Positions 21,450 through 32,313 of a stretch of 64,000 bases of DNA are shown one piece after another; position 1 is the stretch's first letter; every line of letters starts with the position of its first letter. The DNA is from Bursaphelenchus xylophilus (taxonomy: Eukaryota > Nematoda > Chromadorea > Rhabditida > Aphelenchoididae): NCBI GenBank assembly GCA_904066235.2, contig CAJFCV020000006.1, positions 1,178,001-1,242,000 on the forward strand. The letters run 5' to 3'. The notes beneath the pieces are model-generated. The model saw only the letters and a list, made by a program, of their open reading frames with translations. It was not told where the DNA came from and did not search any database. The position numbers were made by a program, and so were the translations under genes.

Positions 21450-21911
21450 GAGGTTGATTTGTATTGATTTTGCTCAAAAATTATATTGACTACCTAGTGT
21501 AATATAAAAAACCGCTCAAAAAACTTTTAAAAGGAAGAGAAGGCTAAAGAAGGTAGATTTTTGTAATAAACGCGTCATTTCCTTGGACAATCCATCTCAG
21601 CGCAATATTTATTCAGAAAAAATTATATTACACTAGGCAACGGGAAACAAAAAAATGATGAAAGAGCCGGGTTAACAACAAAAACAGCTTACAAAACTAA
21701 CAAAAACAGTCTTACAATAAAAGTGCCATGGATATTAAGGGCAGTATTAGATAATTTACACACTTTTTTACCATGGATAATATCAAAAAAAAAATCGTTT
21801 TGAAGACGAAAAAATCCAAATCCTTGTATAAAGTCTTTTGTATACAATAAAAACCTAGAAAAATGCATATTAGACCCTGAAATTCGGGACCCGTGATATT
21901 GTAGTAGGCAG

Positions 21912-24900
21912 CTACGAGATATCAAAATCCTCGAGGACAAAAGTGTAGAGGGAGTTTGGGATGAGCTGTTGGGGGAAGGTGAGTTGGTTCTCGACTTTCT
22001 GGTCCGACCTCGAGATTGTGCCGGTCATTAATTGGTAATTTTCGTAGGCAAATTGGTCCGAGAGGGCTAGTGTAAGCTCGGAAATTGAAGTCAAATTCGC
22101 CGATTTTATGGTGTGATATCCACGAAGGCGCTTGCTCTTGTCCAGCACTTTGGCGTGGAACAATTTTTCATCCTAAAACACGGAAAATCATAAAAATTAA
22201 AACCTCAAATTTGGAACGTCGTCAGTTGGGGAGAAAGGCGATTGGGGAAACTGAAAAGTATCATTTTTCTTCGCTGTAAGTGTCAAAATTAGGATAACCG
22301 ATGGCGCTGATTTTGAAAATGACATGCATTTTTTTTGATCGTTACTTTTTTCCTTAAATAGTACTGTAAAGAAGTCATTTTTTGATTTTTTTCACATCGA
22401 TTTAGGGGTTTTCGATAATGCTGACTTCAAATCCGAAAAAAATGAATAAGATTTTCTGAATCAGCACTATCGAAAACCCATAAATCGAGAGAATTTGTGA
22501 AAAAAGTTCAAAAAATTCCTACTTTACAGTACTACTTACAAGGGAAGTCACTTAAGTCGCGGATCGATTTTTAAAAACGACTGTTACAGCGATGAGGAGG
22601 GTAGGACGGAGATATCAAATCTGAAAACCGCTACCTCCACCGGCCTCTGGGAGCCGAGATAATCGACCAAAAAGGTTTGACCAAAAAAAAACTGCTCCGA
22701 ATAGTCCTCTCTTCCGAAAGAAGGAGGGAAGAGAACCGAATGGTCCGGTGGTCTGGGAGCGCGCTTCCAGGCCATGACCTTTTCAGGTTCGAATCCGCAT
22801 GGGTCAAATAATTTATTAAACTTTTCCTGTGATCCAGTAAATTTAATTTTAGATTTTTTGCATACTTTACGATAAAATTTCAGAGTAATAATTTAAATGC
22901 GCGTTCCAAACGATTTGAATTTTCAAGGTTGAAAATTTACCGTGAAATAGGCAAAAAATCTAAAAATTAATTTCTAGCAAATTTACTGGATCACAGCAAC
23001 TGTTTTATAAATTTTTCACAAGTTCGAAACCCGCGCGGATTCGAACCTGAAAAGGTGAAGGCCCGGAAGCGCGCTTCCAGACCACCGAACCATTCGGTTC
23101 GCTGGGTTCTCTTCTTTCGGAAGGAAGAAATGTTCGGAAGAATTTGGTCAAACTTTTTGGTCGATTATCTCGGCTCCCAGAGGCCGGTGGAGATAGCGGT
23201 TTTTAGATTTGATATCTCTGTCCTACCCTCCCCATCGCTGTAACAGTCGTTTTACAAAATCGATCCGTGATTTAAGTGACTTCCCTTGTTAAGAAAAAAA
23301 GTAACAATCAAAAAAATGAATGTCATTTTCAAAATCATCGCCGTCGATTACCCTAATTTCGACACTTACATCGAAGAAAAATAATACTTTTCAGTTTCCC
23401 CAATCGTCTTTTCCCCGATTGACGACATTCCAAATTTGAGATTTTGATTTTTCTGATTTTCCGTCCAAACCCCTTCCCTACCGGTTGTAGCTCAATTTCC
23501 CTCGCAACAAATCCGTATTTTACGCCTTCATGTGGGGCCAACGTCGAAATATCCAAGTTTTCGCCGACTAAATGGCGGATTACCGTATTCCTATCGATGA
23601 GATCATGGGCGTAGCATGGGAATAGTATGATCCGAGAAGCGAGCCGCTCACTATTGTAGAGGGTCAGCTGGGCCTGTTCTATGCTCTGAAATTGACGGTT
23701 ATATAAAAATTTAACCCAAACTGAACATCCTAATACCTAAAATAAGGTCAATTTATTACTGAAAGAAAAAAAATATTCCAATTTTTATGAATAAAGGGGA
23801 TTTCTACATCTTTTAGAACCCATTCACCAACAAATCAGCCAAATTTCCCCTCAAATTTCGTGTTATTACAAAATTTCCAAAAAATCCGTCATCCTGATAA
23901 ATTTACGCCGCATGTGGGTCATTCATTCATTGAAAACATAAAAATTGACCTACTGTTTCCAGTCAAAAAATGCTCATTATCAATCGCTATTCCAACTCTT
24001 CAAATTAAACATGTCATCATGACAGATTATTTAGACGTTTTCTAACCTTTCGAAAATGTTGAGAACAAAAAGCCAGCCGTATTTTACCCGCCACAGAGGA
24101 AGAAAATTTCATGAAATTACCAATAATTTTCTTCCGCACAACTGACTCTTAAAATTTCCAAAAAATCCGTCATCCCGACGCTGATTCACTAAACCATAGA
24201 GAATTTCCAAACGAAAAATTTTATCTTCTCTTTATAGCCCAGGATCCTTCATTCTACCTCTAAACCAAAATTCTAGCTTTTAAAATTAAACCTGTCATCA
24301 TGACGGATTTTCTGGAAATTTATTAAAATTCCCGTAAAATCGCCGGAAAAAAGCGAAAATCAAGCTGTAACTACATTTTTCATTGTCTACACACTCAAAT
24401 GAAACAATTTTTCGATCAAAAATATGTCAAACTTACATTACTAATATACAAAACCGCTTCGTATTGGGCCTCCTTTTCGACGTTGGTCTTATACGAAACC
24501 TTCACAAATTTCGCTCCATTCCTTTTGATGATGCCCGAGGGCTCCAACAACTGCGGTTTCGAGACGCCGGCCTGTTTGAATCCGTTTATCATCACATCCA
24601 GCAAGCTTGTGTTGCACTTGACCTTCAATTTCTGCGGATCTTTGTATTCCCGTCGATGGAATTCGTCGAAAATCGAGTAGCTCAGGGTCACTGTTGTATC
24701 TTTTACTTTCCATTCCTCTTCTGGCTCCTTTCCATTCGTCCAGAAGAGCTGATTTAGACGCTGCGTGAGGCCCCAGACCACTTTTTGATCGGCGTTTTTG
24801 ACAAGGAGAAGGTCTTTATTTCGGATCTGAAAAAAACCAAAAATCCCAATCTCGTATTTTACATTAGGGCCTTTCAGGGCATTCTGAAGCATTTTTTTAA

Positions 24901-27900
24901 CTCGAATTTTAATTTCCAAAAAAAAAATTTTCAGTGAAAATATTTTTTTTAAATCCAAAAAATTTCATTCCTTTTCGACCAATTTCAAATTCCTTTTTAC
25001 TATACCTTCTCAACATCTTAGACTACGCACATTACAAATTTTATCGAATTACGACCAAATTCGGCCAAGCTATAAAGCGATTTTACCAACCACCTTATAC
25101 TTGCCCATGGTCATCAAAAATGTCAAAATTCTTTTTAAATTTCAAATTTTTTTCACCAAAACCCTTTGATATGTTCCCTCAATATCTCATGCTATCTCTA
25201 TTTCAAATATCAGCCATTTTTGATCGAAATATGACAAGTTATACGCAAATTTCATCCACCATCCCATACTTGACCAAAATTTTAAAAAATTTCAAAATTC
25301 GTCGCTCTTTTTGCACCAAATCAAAAACCCTTGTCACACTAAATACAAAATGGCTCAGGCAATATATATTCCAAGTTTCATCCAATTCCCTCCAGACCCT
25401 TCAAAATTATGACCAAATTTCGCTTACCACCTTATAATTGGTCGGCACAAGTGCAACATGGTATTTCCTGTCGGGGAAAAAGTCGCTGGTGATCTCCACT
25501 TCTTTATCTTCATTTTCCAGCAAGACAAAGGCCACATCCCAAAAATCGAGGCTACAGCTGATCGATTCCAGGGCTAATTGGATCGCTGTTTGGAGGTAGA
25601 TGAACAACTTTTCTGGGTGTTCAAAACGCAAGGTTTTGGTCTCAACCGTCGAATCCTTCTTGATAAAACTGGCATTCAGGGAGTGTAGGGGCTGTTGTTT
25701 TGGTTCTTTCTGAAAAATATCAACTTATCGCGAGTTTGAAAAAAATTTTTTGGATCAAAAACACCTAAAACAATATAAAAATCTCGTTTTTTTTATCTTC
25801 AGACCCTCCCAATACTACGCGTATGTCCCAGAAACCTCTAATTTTAAAAAACTTGCAAAAAAAACAAAAAAATCATCAAAAAAACCCATATTTTCTTTTC
25901 TCAACTTTCTCACGCCCCGCACCGTGCACAAAAACCCATATTTTTGCACCGTGCAATTCACTTTTTTCTTGGTTTTGCACTGTGCATCGAAATATCGCTG
26001 CGACACAAGCCTTTTTTGAACGGCGTGGCCGCGGTTTCGCTCAAACATTTGCACTGTGCAAACAGCTTTTTTGAGGTTTGCACTGTGCAAAAAGAGAAAA
26101 ATGCACTGTGCATTGGCGACAAGTGTGGGAAAAAGTTCAAAATGCACCGTGCGTTGGCGACAAGTGTGGGAAAAAGTTCAAAATGCACCGTGCGTTGGCG
26201 ACAAGCGTGGGAAAAAAGTTCAAAATGCACTGTGCAAACAGCTTTTTTGCACGGTGCAAAAAGAGAAAAATGCACTGTGCATTGGCGACAAGTGTGGGAA
26301 AAAGTTCAAAATGCACCGTGCGTTGGCGACAAGCGTGGAAAAGTTCAAAACGCACAGTGCAAACAGCCTTTTTGAGGGTTGCACAGTGCGAAAAGGAAAA
26401 AATGCACTGTGCGTTGGCGACGAGCGTGGGAAAAAAGTTCAGAACGCAGTGCGTTGGCGACAAGCGCGGGAAAAAGTTCAAAATGCACTGTGAAAAAGCA
26501 AAAAAAGTCCATGCACTTTATGAAAGTACTAACAAATTCTCTTTCCCCCTTTTTCACCAAAATTTTTTCAAAATTCCTTTATATCACCTACAATTTCCCT
26601 GGTTGGGGATCTCGGTTGGACAATTTCCTTCATTTCTCTGACCGTCTCGTCGTTGACGACAATTTCTCCGTCCATGCTCTCATTTGAGCTGGGATTCTCG
26701 TCGCTGGAGCTCTCTTCCTCCACTTCTTCGTCTTCTTTTTCCTCCTTCTTTTCCAGGCTTCGTTGTTTTTCCGCTTCGATTTTTTGTTTCTTCTTCTCCT
26801 TCTTCCGCAACTTTTCCTGTTTGTGGAGAAGCTTTCGGAGGCCGTCGTTCAGGTCGGTTATGTCCACTTCTTCGGTCTTTTGGGGATCGCGCGTCGCCCA
26901 TTTGTAGAGTTTTCCCTTGGATTTTATGGCTCGCACAATGTCGGCGAACTTTTCTTGCCCTGCGGCCATTCGTTCCCAGTCCGTCATGAAGGCGGAGCGC
27001 TTGGCTATGGCCGCTTTTCGGAGCTAAAATACGAGTTTTTAATACCAAAAATTTTGAAAAAAATGAAACAAATAAAATAATAAAAAAAAAAACACTTTTC
27101 ATCGTATAAGATGTCAAAAAAAAATTTTTACCGTAACCCAAAACAAAATTAGGAGTTTTTAAAATCAAAAATTTGAAAAAAATGAAAAAAAAATTAAACA
27201 AAAAAATACTTTTCATCGTATAGCATGTCACAAAACTTTTTACCGTAACCCAAAACAAAATTACGAGTTTTTAATATCAAAAATTTAAAAAAAAATGAAA
27301 AAAATAAAATAAAAAGCACTTTTCATCGTATAAGATGTCACAAAAAATTTTTACCGTAACCCAAAACAAAATTACAAGTTTTCAATATCAAAAAATTAAA
27401 AAAAAAAAACAAAATAAAAATAAAAACACTTTTCATCGTATAACATGTCACAAAAAATTTTTACCGTAACTCAAAACAAAATTACAAGTTTTCAATATCA
27501 AAAAGGTAAAAAAATAAAAAAAAATGAAAAAAACATTTTTCATCGTATAAGATGCCACCGAAAAAATTTAAACCGAAACCCCAAAAAACCCAGAAGCTAC
27601 CGTAACCCACCTCGGCAATTTCCTCCAGTTCCACTTGCAATTCCGCAAACTGTTTGCTGATCGCGTTGGCATGCCCTTTCAGCGGTCTTGTCATTTCGTC
27701 CAGGACCTCTTCAATGAAACATCTATCGATGTCTTGTACATGTTGTTGCATGAATCGACGGACTCTTTTTCGAATGTCGCATTCCCAGCAGTTCTCGGTG
27801 CATTTGTGGTCTTCGCACTCGTCCTCCTCGTCCGTCTCGTCTTGGGACTCTTCGTCCGCCGTCGAGGGTTCGGTGGCCGTGTCAACGCTGCCTACAGCAA

Positions 27901-30900
27901 ATGAATATAGTGGGACCTGATCCAGTGGCAAAAAACGTACCAGTCTGCAACCAGGATATCAAAAAATGTGGCAAAATGCTTCCCTATCCAAGTAAAAAGA
28001 CTCCGATTTCAAAAGCGCGCCCGCTCGTTTCGTGAGGGAAAGGGCGCGACCTTCAAAACGAAGTTTTTTTCATTTGGAGAGGGAGGTATTTTGCCACATT
28101 TTTGATCCTTCCCGGATGCAGAATGCCCTTTTTGCCACTGGATCAGGTCTCCCACGTAGAGTTTGTGGACTTTTTTTGTTATTTTTTGAGTCCTTTGCCA
28201 GGGCATAATTTCTAATCAAAAATTTGTTTACATGTCTAATTTACCCAGTGGCAGGTTTTTTTTCTTCGATTTGATGGAAAATTAGGGTATTTTAGACCGT
28301 GAATGAGGCAAAATGAGACCACGGAAAGCGATTTTAGCGAGAATCGCATCTATGATATATTTTTTAAAACGGTGGCGGACCTGATCTAGTGGCAAAAAAC
28401 GCAACATTTTGCATTCGGGAAGTATCAAAAATGTGAAAAAATACCTCCCTCTCCAAGTGAAAAGACTCCGGTTTCAAAAGTGCGCTTTGAAGTGGAGTTT
28501 TTTCACTTGGAGGGGGAGGTATTTTGCCACACTTTTTGGTACTTCTCGGATGCAAAATGGAACGTTTTTTGCCACTAGATCAAGTCCGCCACCGTTTAAA
28601 AAAATATATCATAGATGCGATTCTCCGAAAAATCGCTTTCTGCGGTCCCAATTTGCCCCATTTACGGTCTAAAATACCCTAATTTTCCATATAATCCAAG
28701 AAAAAAAACTGCCACTGGATAAATTAGACATGTAAACCAAATTTTAATTAGAAATTTTTTCCTGGCCAAGGACTCAAAAAATAACAAAAAAAGCCCACGA
28801 ACTCTACAGTGGGGGACCTGATCCAGTGGCAAAAAACGTAACATTTTGCATGTGGGAAGTATCAAAAATGTGGCAAAATGCTTCACTCTCCAAGTGAAAA
28901 AACTTCGATTTCAAAAGCGCGCCCGCTCTTTTTGTGAGGGCCCTTAAAAACGAAGTTTTTTTCACTTGGAGAGGGAAGCATTTTGCCGCATTTTTGATAC
29001 TTCCCGCATGCAAAATGGTACGTTTTTTGCCACTGGATCAGGTCCCCTGTCCGTAAAAAATATTAGGAAATGAAATCAAATCCTCCAAGTTTGCACTTAC
29101 TCTCCTGTAAACCAAAGATCGCAAAAAAAAACTTAAATTTGTTGTTACAGTGGGGGACCTGATCCAGTGGCAAAAAACGTACCATTTTGCAACCGGGAAG
29201 TATCAAAAATGTGGCAAAATGCCTCCTTCTCCAAGTGAAAAAACTCCGATTTCAAAAGCTCGCCCGCTCTTTTTGTGAGGGCCCATACTTCCCGCATGCA
29301 AAATGGTACGTTTTTTGCCACTGGATCAGGTCCCCTGTCCGTAAAAAATATTAGGAAATCGCATAAAAAATGGCACCAAATCCGCCAAGTTTTTACTTAC
29401 TCTCCTCCTCCTCCTCGCAGCAGCAGTGGTGGAGGAATTGGTGGACGCGGGCGTTCACTTCGTCGAAGCTGCCACTCATCACCGGCGTGCCGTGGTGCTG
29501 TGAGCGGAAGGAGCTGAAAGAAAGGGCTGTTTGGCGAGATTCTCGGCCCCATTCTTCGATCCCTACCGTTCAATTTCAGCACAACTTTATGGGCCAATTT
29601 CAGGAAACAGGCCGAAAACACCACCGTGCACAAAATTTGGAATGAGTCCAGCATGGGAGAGGCGGCTTAAATTTCTCGAATAATTTGACAACAAATTTCT
29701 CTTGACGCGTTTTATCACCGTTTTTGCCGATTTTGGAGCGGAAAAGAGGGGAACGCCCTGAGGGAAAACGTAGAAATAATACAGAAAAACAAAAGAAAAA
29801 AGCTGCTCTGTTTGTTTTCTTAAGGCCTTTGAAACAGTGGGAGAAAGGAACAATACTTTTTGGAGACTTCCGCGGGGAATTCGGGTCGTCTTCCACGTTA
29901 CACTTCACATCTGCTTGTCAAGTGTAATATACGGCCAAAAATTTAAAAAAATCCCGGAAAAAATGACAAAAAAGGTGTGACAAGGCTCATGAATGCTATT
30001 TGTCACACCATTACTCAACAAAAATCTACAATTTTCGATTTATATTACACTTGACCAACAAATAATCAAGTGTAATATACCCGTCAAAATACAAAAATTT
30101 ATGCCGTTATATTCGTAGAAATAAATATCATGCCCTTTGGAGCAAAAATACCACCATTTGAACACACAAAAATGGTCCAATTTCAATTTATATTATACTT
30201 GACCATAAGATGACCAAGTGTAATATACGACTAAACCCACCGAAATTATTGACTAGATAGCTATTAAAAGTGTTTAAAATACGTTTGGAAACGCCAAACT
30301 ATCATATTAGTATTAAAAACGGCCAAAAAAATTATTTTTTCTCCACTTGACATCTGATCATCTAGTATAATATATCTCGAAAGTTTGCTTAATTCTGCCA
30401 AAATCCTTTTACACAGATCTTCAAATTGATCTGAAAGCCCGATATGTTTTGATTCCAACTCAAAAAACCTTCTCTATGGCTTCGTAACTTGACTTTTTTC
30501 GTATATGGCAAGTACAATATAATTTTTAAAAAATTTCAAACTTGCAATGGCAAATCGTTTAGAAGCCATATTCCAAATGCCAAAACAGACAAAAATATCT
30601 ATAAAAACCTCCGTTTTAGGTAAAATTCCTGTATAAAACACATTCAAAATTCCCTTGACATCTGATCTCATGGTTAATATAATAATTTTGGGTATAACTC
30701 AAATTCCTGGCCCAACATTTTCCAAAAAAAAAAACTCAGATAAAAAAGCAACAAATTCTGCGCCATTTCGAATAAAACTTTCGAAATTTCTTTGTGATAA
30801 AAAGCGAAAAAAAGAAGGATAATATTGGGAGGAAAGCGTGCTTTTCGAACGGCCTAGGCGGCTCCCCGGCCCGAAAGGACTTGCTTTTTCGCGTGCTTCG

Positions 30901-31637
30901 GCCTTCCTAAGCTCCAAAAAACCATCTTCATTGAAATCGAGGGGGAAATTACATGCAATTCCGCACTTTTCAACACTTATTATATTCAGCATGACGTCAT
31001 AAGGGGTTTTGAAAATTCTTTTGTTTTACTCAATTTTTTTGAAGTAGGATTTTTCCCACGTGGCCTACAAGGCATTTAGACCATATTCCATAATTCCCAA
31101 CTGCAAAAATTACTGTAGTTTTCTTTTTATATTACACTTGACATCTGATGTCAAGTGTAATATAACTGAAGATTCCTCATAATTCATAAACTTTTAAGCC
31201 TGTAGATCCCATAGACATTCCATTTTAGCCAATTACCAACGGGAATCTCTCAAAAATTTGTGCAAAATTGATGTTATATTGCACTTGACATCTGATGTCA
31301 AGTACAAAATAAATAACCCAATTTTTCACAAAATTTATCAAATTTAAGCCTGTATATCCCACAGAATTTCCATTTTAGCCTATTATAAAAGAGAATCTCT
31401 CAAAAATTTGTGCAAAATTGATGTTATATTACACTTGACATCTGATGTCAAGTACAATATAAATAACCCAATTTATCAAAAAATCAGCATCGCAAAAACG
31501 CAATCCTTGTAACCCACGTTCTTTTTAATCCTCTTAAAGCCAACTTACGACAAGCCCGAGATTGAATTATGCACGACTGTGAACTCTCTGTGCGCTCGGT
31601 CCTCCATCAAAACGAACTCGCCGCTGAACTCTGTCAT
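21912..31637 (-). CDS. Gene W: unrecognised 683-aa protein, 8 exons
   Basis: Exons on the minus strand are 31637-31549, 29513-29401, 27891-27611, 27023-26592, 25709-25428, 24826-24437, 23685-23482 and 22172-21912; all phases agree. The N-terminus is FVLMEDRAHREFTVVHNSIS. A Cys/acid cluster follows (HHCCCEEEEE, then CEDHKCTENCWEC, possibly metal-binding), then predicted coiled coil and a very charged Lys/Glu stretch. The C-terminal half looks like globular beta-rich domains, for example FFPDRKYHVALVPTNYK and KFVKVSYKTNVEKEAQYE. There is no signal peptide or membrane segment. I recognise no family. The N-terminus, coiled coil and VALVPTNYK-type block resemble gene Y next door, suggesting tandem paralogues. 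Intron 1 (2 kb), intron 2 (1.5 kb) and intron 7 are repeat-filled. A poly(A) signal lies at 21614-21609. Confidence 0.78.
22181..23463. repeat. Foldback filling gene W intron 7, related to the 618-1517 foldback
   Basis: The intron spans 22173-23481. Its left arm (from ACGGAAAATCA) and right arm (to TGATTTTCCGT) are inverted copies sharing TTTGGAACGTCGTC-like, GATTGGGGAAACTGAAAAGT and TCGATTTAGGGGTTTTCGAT blocks. The arms therefore start and end within about 10-20 bases of the two splice sites. A second element is inserted in the right arm (22540-23288). Confidence 0.85.
22540..23288. mobile_element. Nested foldback element with TTA target duplication (PIF/Harbinger-like)
   Basis: The ends are CAAGGGAAGTCACTTAAGTC and its inverted partner, flanked by TTA at 22537-22539 and 23289-23291. 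The uninterrupted left arm of the host foldback gives the empty-site sequence, showing a clean insertion. A 3-bp TWA duplication is typical of PIF/Harbinger elements. Both arms carry a tRNA-like module with a perfect B-box GGTTCGAATCC (22787-22797) and an A-box-like TGGTCCGGTGG. Confidence 0.8.
25920..26505. repeat. Array of GCACNGTGC palindromes in gene W intron 4
   Basis: About 20 copies of TGCACTGTGC or TGCACCGTGC are spaced irregularly within repeated units containing GTTGGCGACAAGCGTGGG and AAAAAGTTCAAAATGCAC. Further clusters occur at 44880-45060, 46240-46620, 47220-47270, 50540-50760 and 63280-63365. The long open frames here are repeat artefacts. Confidence 0.85.
27040..27600. repeat. 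Tandem repeat of about 110 bp in gene W intron 3
   Basis: Five imperfect units each contain CACTTTTCATCGTATAA, GATGTCACAAAAAATTTTTA and CCGTAACCCAAAACAAAATT separated by A-rich spacers. The unit next to the acceptor at 27610 still includes CCGTAACCCAC, so the repeat may have grown from intron-end sequence. Confidence 0.8.
27911..29049. repeat. Compound palindrome: three MITE-A copies in an inverted-symmetric array
   Basis: MITE-A copies lie at 27911-28154, 28375-28594 and 28806-29049. The spacer 28155-28374 is the inverted copy of 28595-28805 (shared blocks include GACTTTTTTTGTTATTTTTT and ATAGATGCGATTCT in opposite orientation). The central MITE-A is the dyad axis, so the whole 1.1 kb reads almost the same on both strands. 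It lies in gene W intron 2. Confidence 0.85.
29148..29338. mobile_element. MITE-A copy with internal deletion
   Basis: It has normal outer ends (GGGGGACCTGATCCAGTGGC and GCCACTGGATCAGGTCCCC), but most of the right inner arm is missing. It is flanked by a direct duplication of the exon-2 donor region of gene W (see findings). Confidence 0.8.
29514..31548 (-). other. Gene W intron 1
   Basis: This intron has no supported coding exon. A GC-richer pocket at 29640-29920 has open frames but none joins W in phase. The remainder carries many copies of the dispersed AATATAA motif, including a 39-bp perfect palindrome (31127-31165), and a tandem unit of about 145 bp (31120-31480) shared with gene Y intron 4 (32515-32750). 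Confidence 0.6.
31120..31480. repeat. Tandem unit with 39-bp palindromes, gene W intron 1
   Basis: Units contain TTAAGCCTGTAGATCCCA, GAATCTCTCAAAAATTTGTG and a palindrome built from TTATATTACACTTGACATC plus its complement around a single T. Related copies lie in gene Y intron 4. Confidence 0.8.
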
Positions 31638-32313
31638 GGTGAATGTCGGGCTCAAAAAGCGATAAATCACTCAAAGCATAGATAAACAATACACAATCAG
31701 GCATTGAACGGTCATTCCAAGGTCATTACACGATAAAATCATCAAAAATTATATTACAGTAGGCAAAAAATGGTAGATTTTTAATGAAAAAAGGTTATGA
31801 ACTGCTCACTTCCAACTAGATTTTTATTCCAAAACATAAACATTACTATTTCTAACAATTTCAAGGGCAAATAAACATAATTCGCTATTAAATTTACCAT
31901 AAAAATTGAAAAATTTTGAAAAATCACCCAAAAATCAGCAAAAAAAATTCGAATTGGTAAAATAAATATACCTGTTTTCATTTTTTTCCACTCTAAAACC
32001 CTATTTATTCCCCTATTATATTAGATCTCAAGCCAAAATCCGCAAAAATTCAAAAAAATTTTTTAAAATTATTTTAGACCACCTAAAGCAATATAAAATT
32101 GCTCAAAACTCAACTGAAACCTCAAACTCCACGTCCAAAAAATATTCCAGTGTAAAATAGCACTCACACTTCTTGTAATCATCACCAAATCCATCTCGAA
32201 ACAGCACGGTTTATTTTGATATTTACAATAAAACTTAATGAGGGGGGCTTTGGCAGTGATGAACAATATAACCCGAATTTCACCGGTAAATCAAAGGTCA
32301 AATGGGAAGAAAA

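Noticed and set aside
22735..22801. A functional tRNA gene
   Set aside because: The B-box is perfect but the acceptor stem and T stem do not pair properly.
25944..26641. Frames encoding repeated CALATSVGK-like peptides
   Set aside because: Direct translations of the GCACNGTGC array, open in several frames by periodicity.
27040..27600. CRISPR-like array
   Set aside because: Units are imperfect 110-bp intron repeats without constant repeat/variable spacer structure, in a eukaryotic gene.
29587..29908. Extra gene W exon or separate gene in the GC-richer pocket (e.g. MLDSFQILCTVVFSACF)
   Set aside because: No acceptor/donor pair keeps phase with W, and all three frames look equally plausible.
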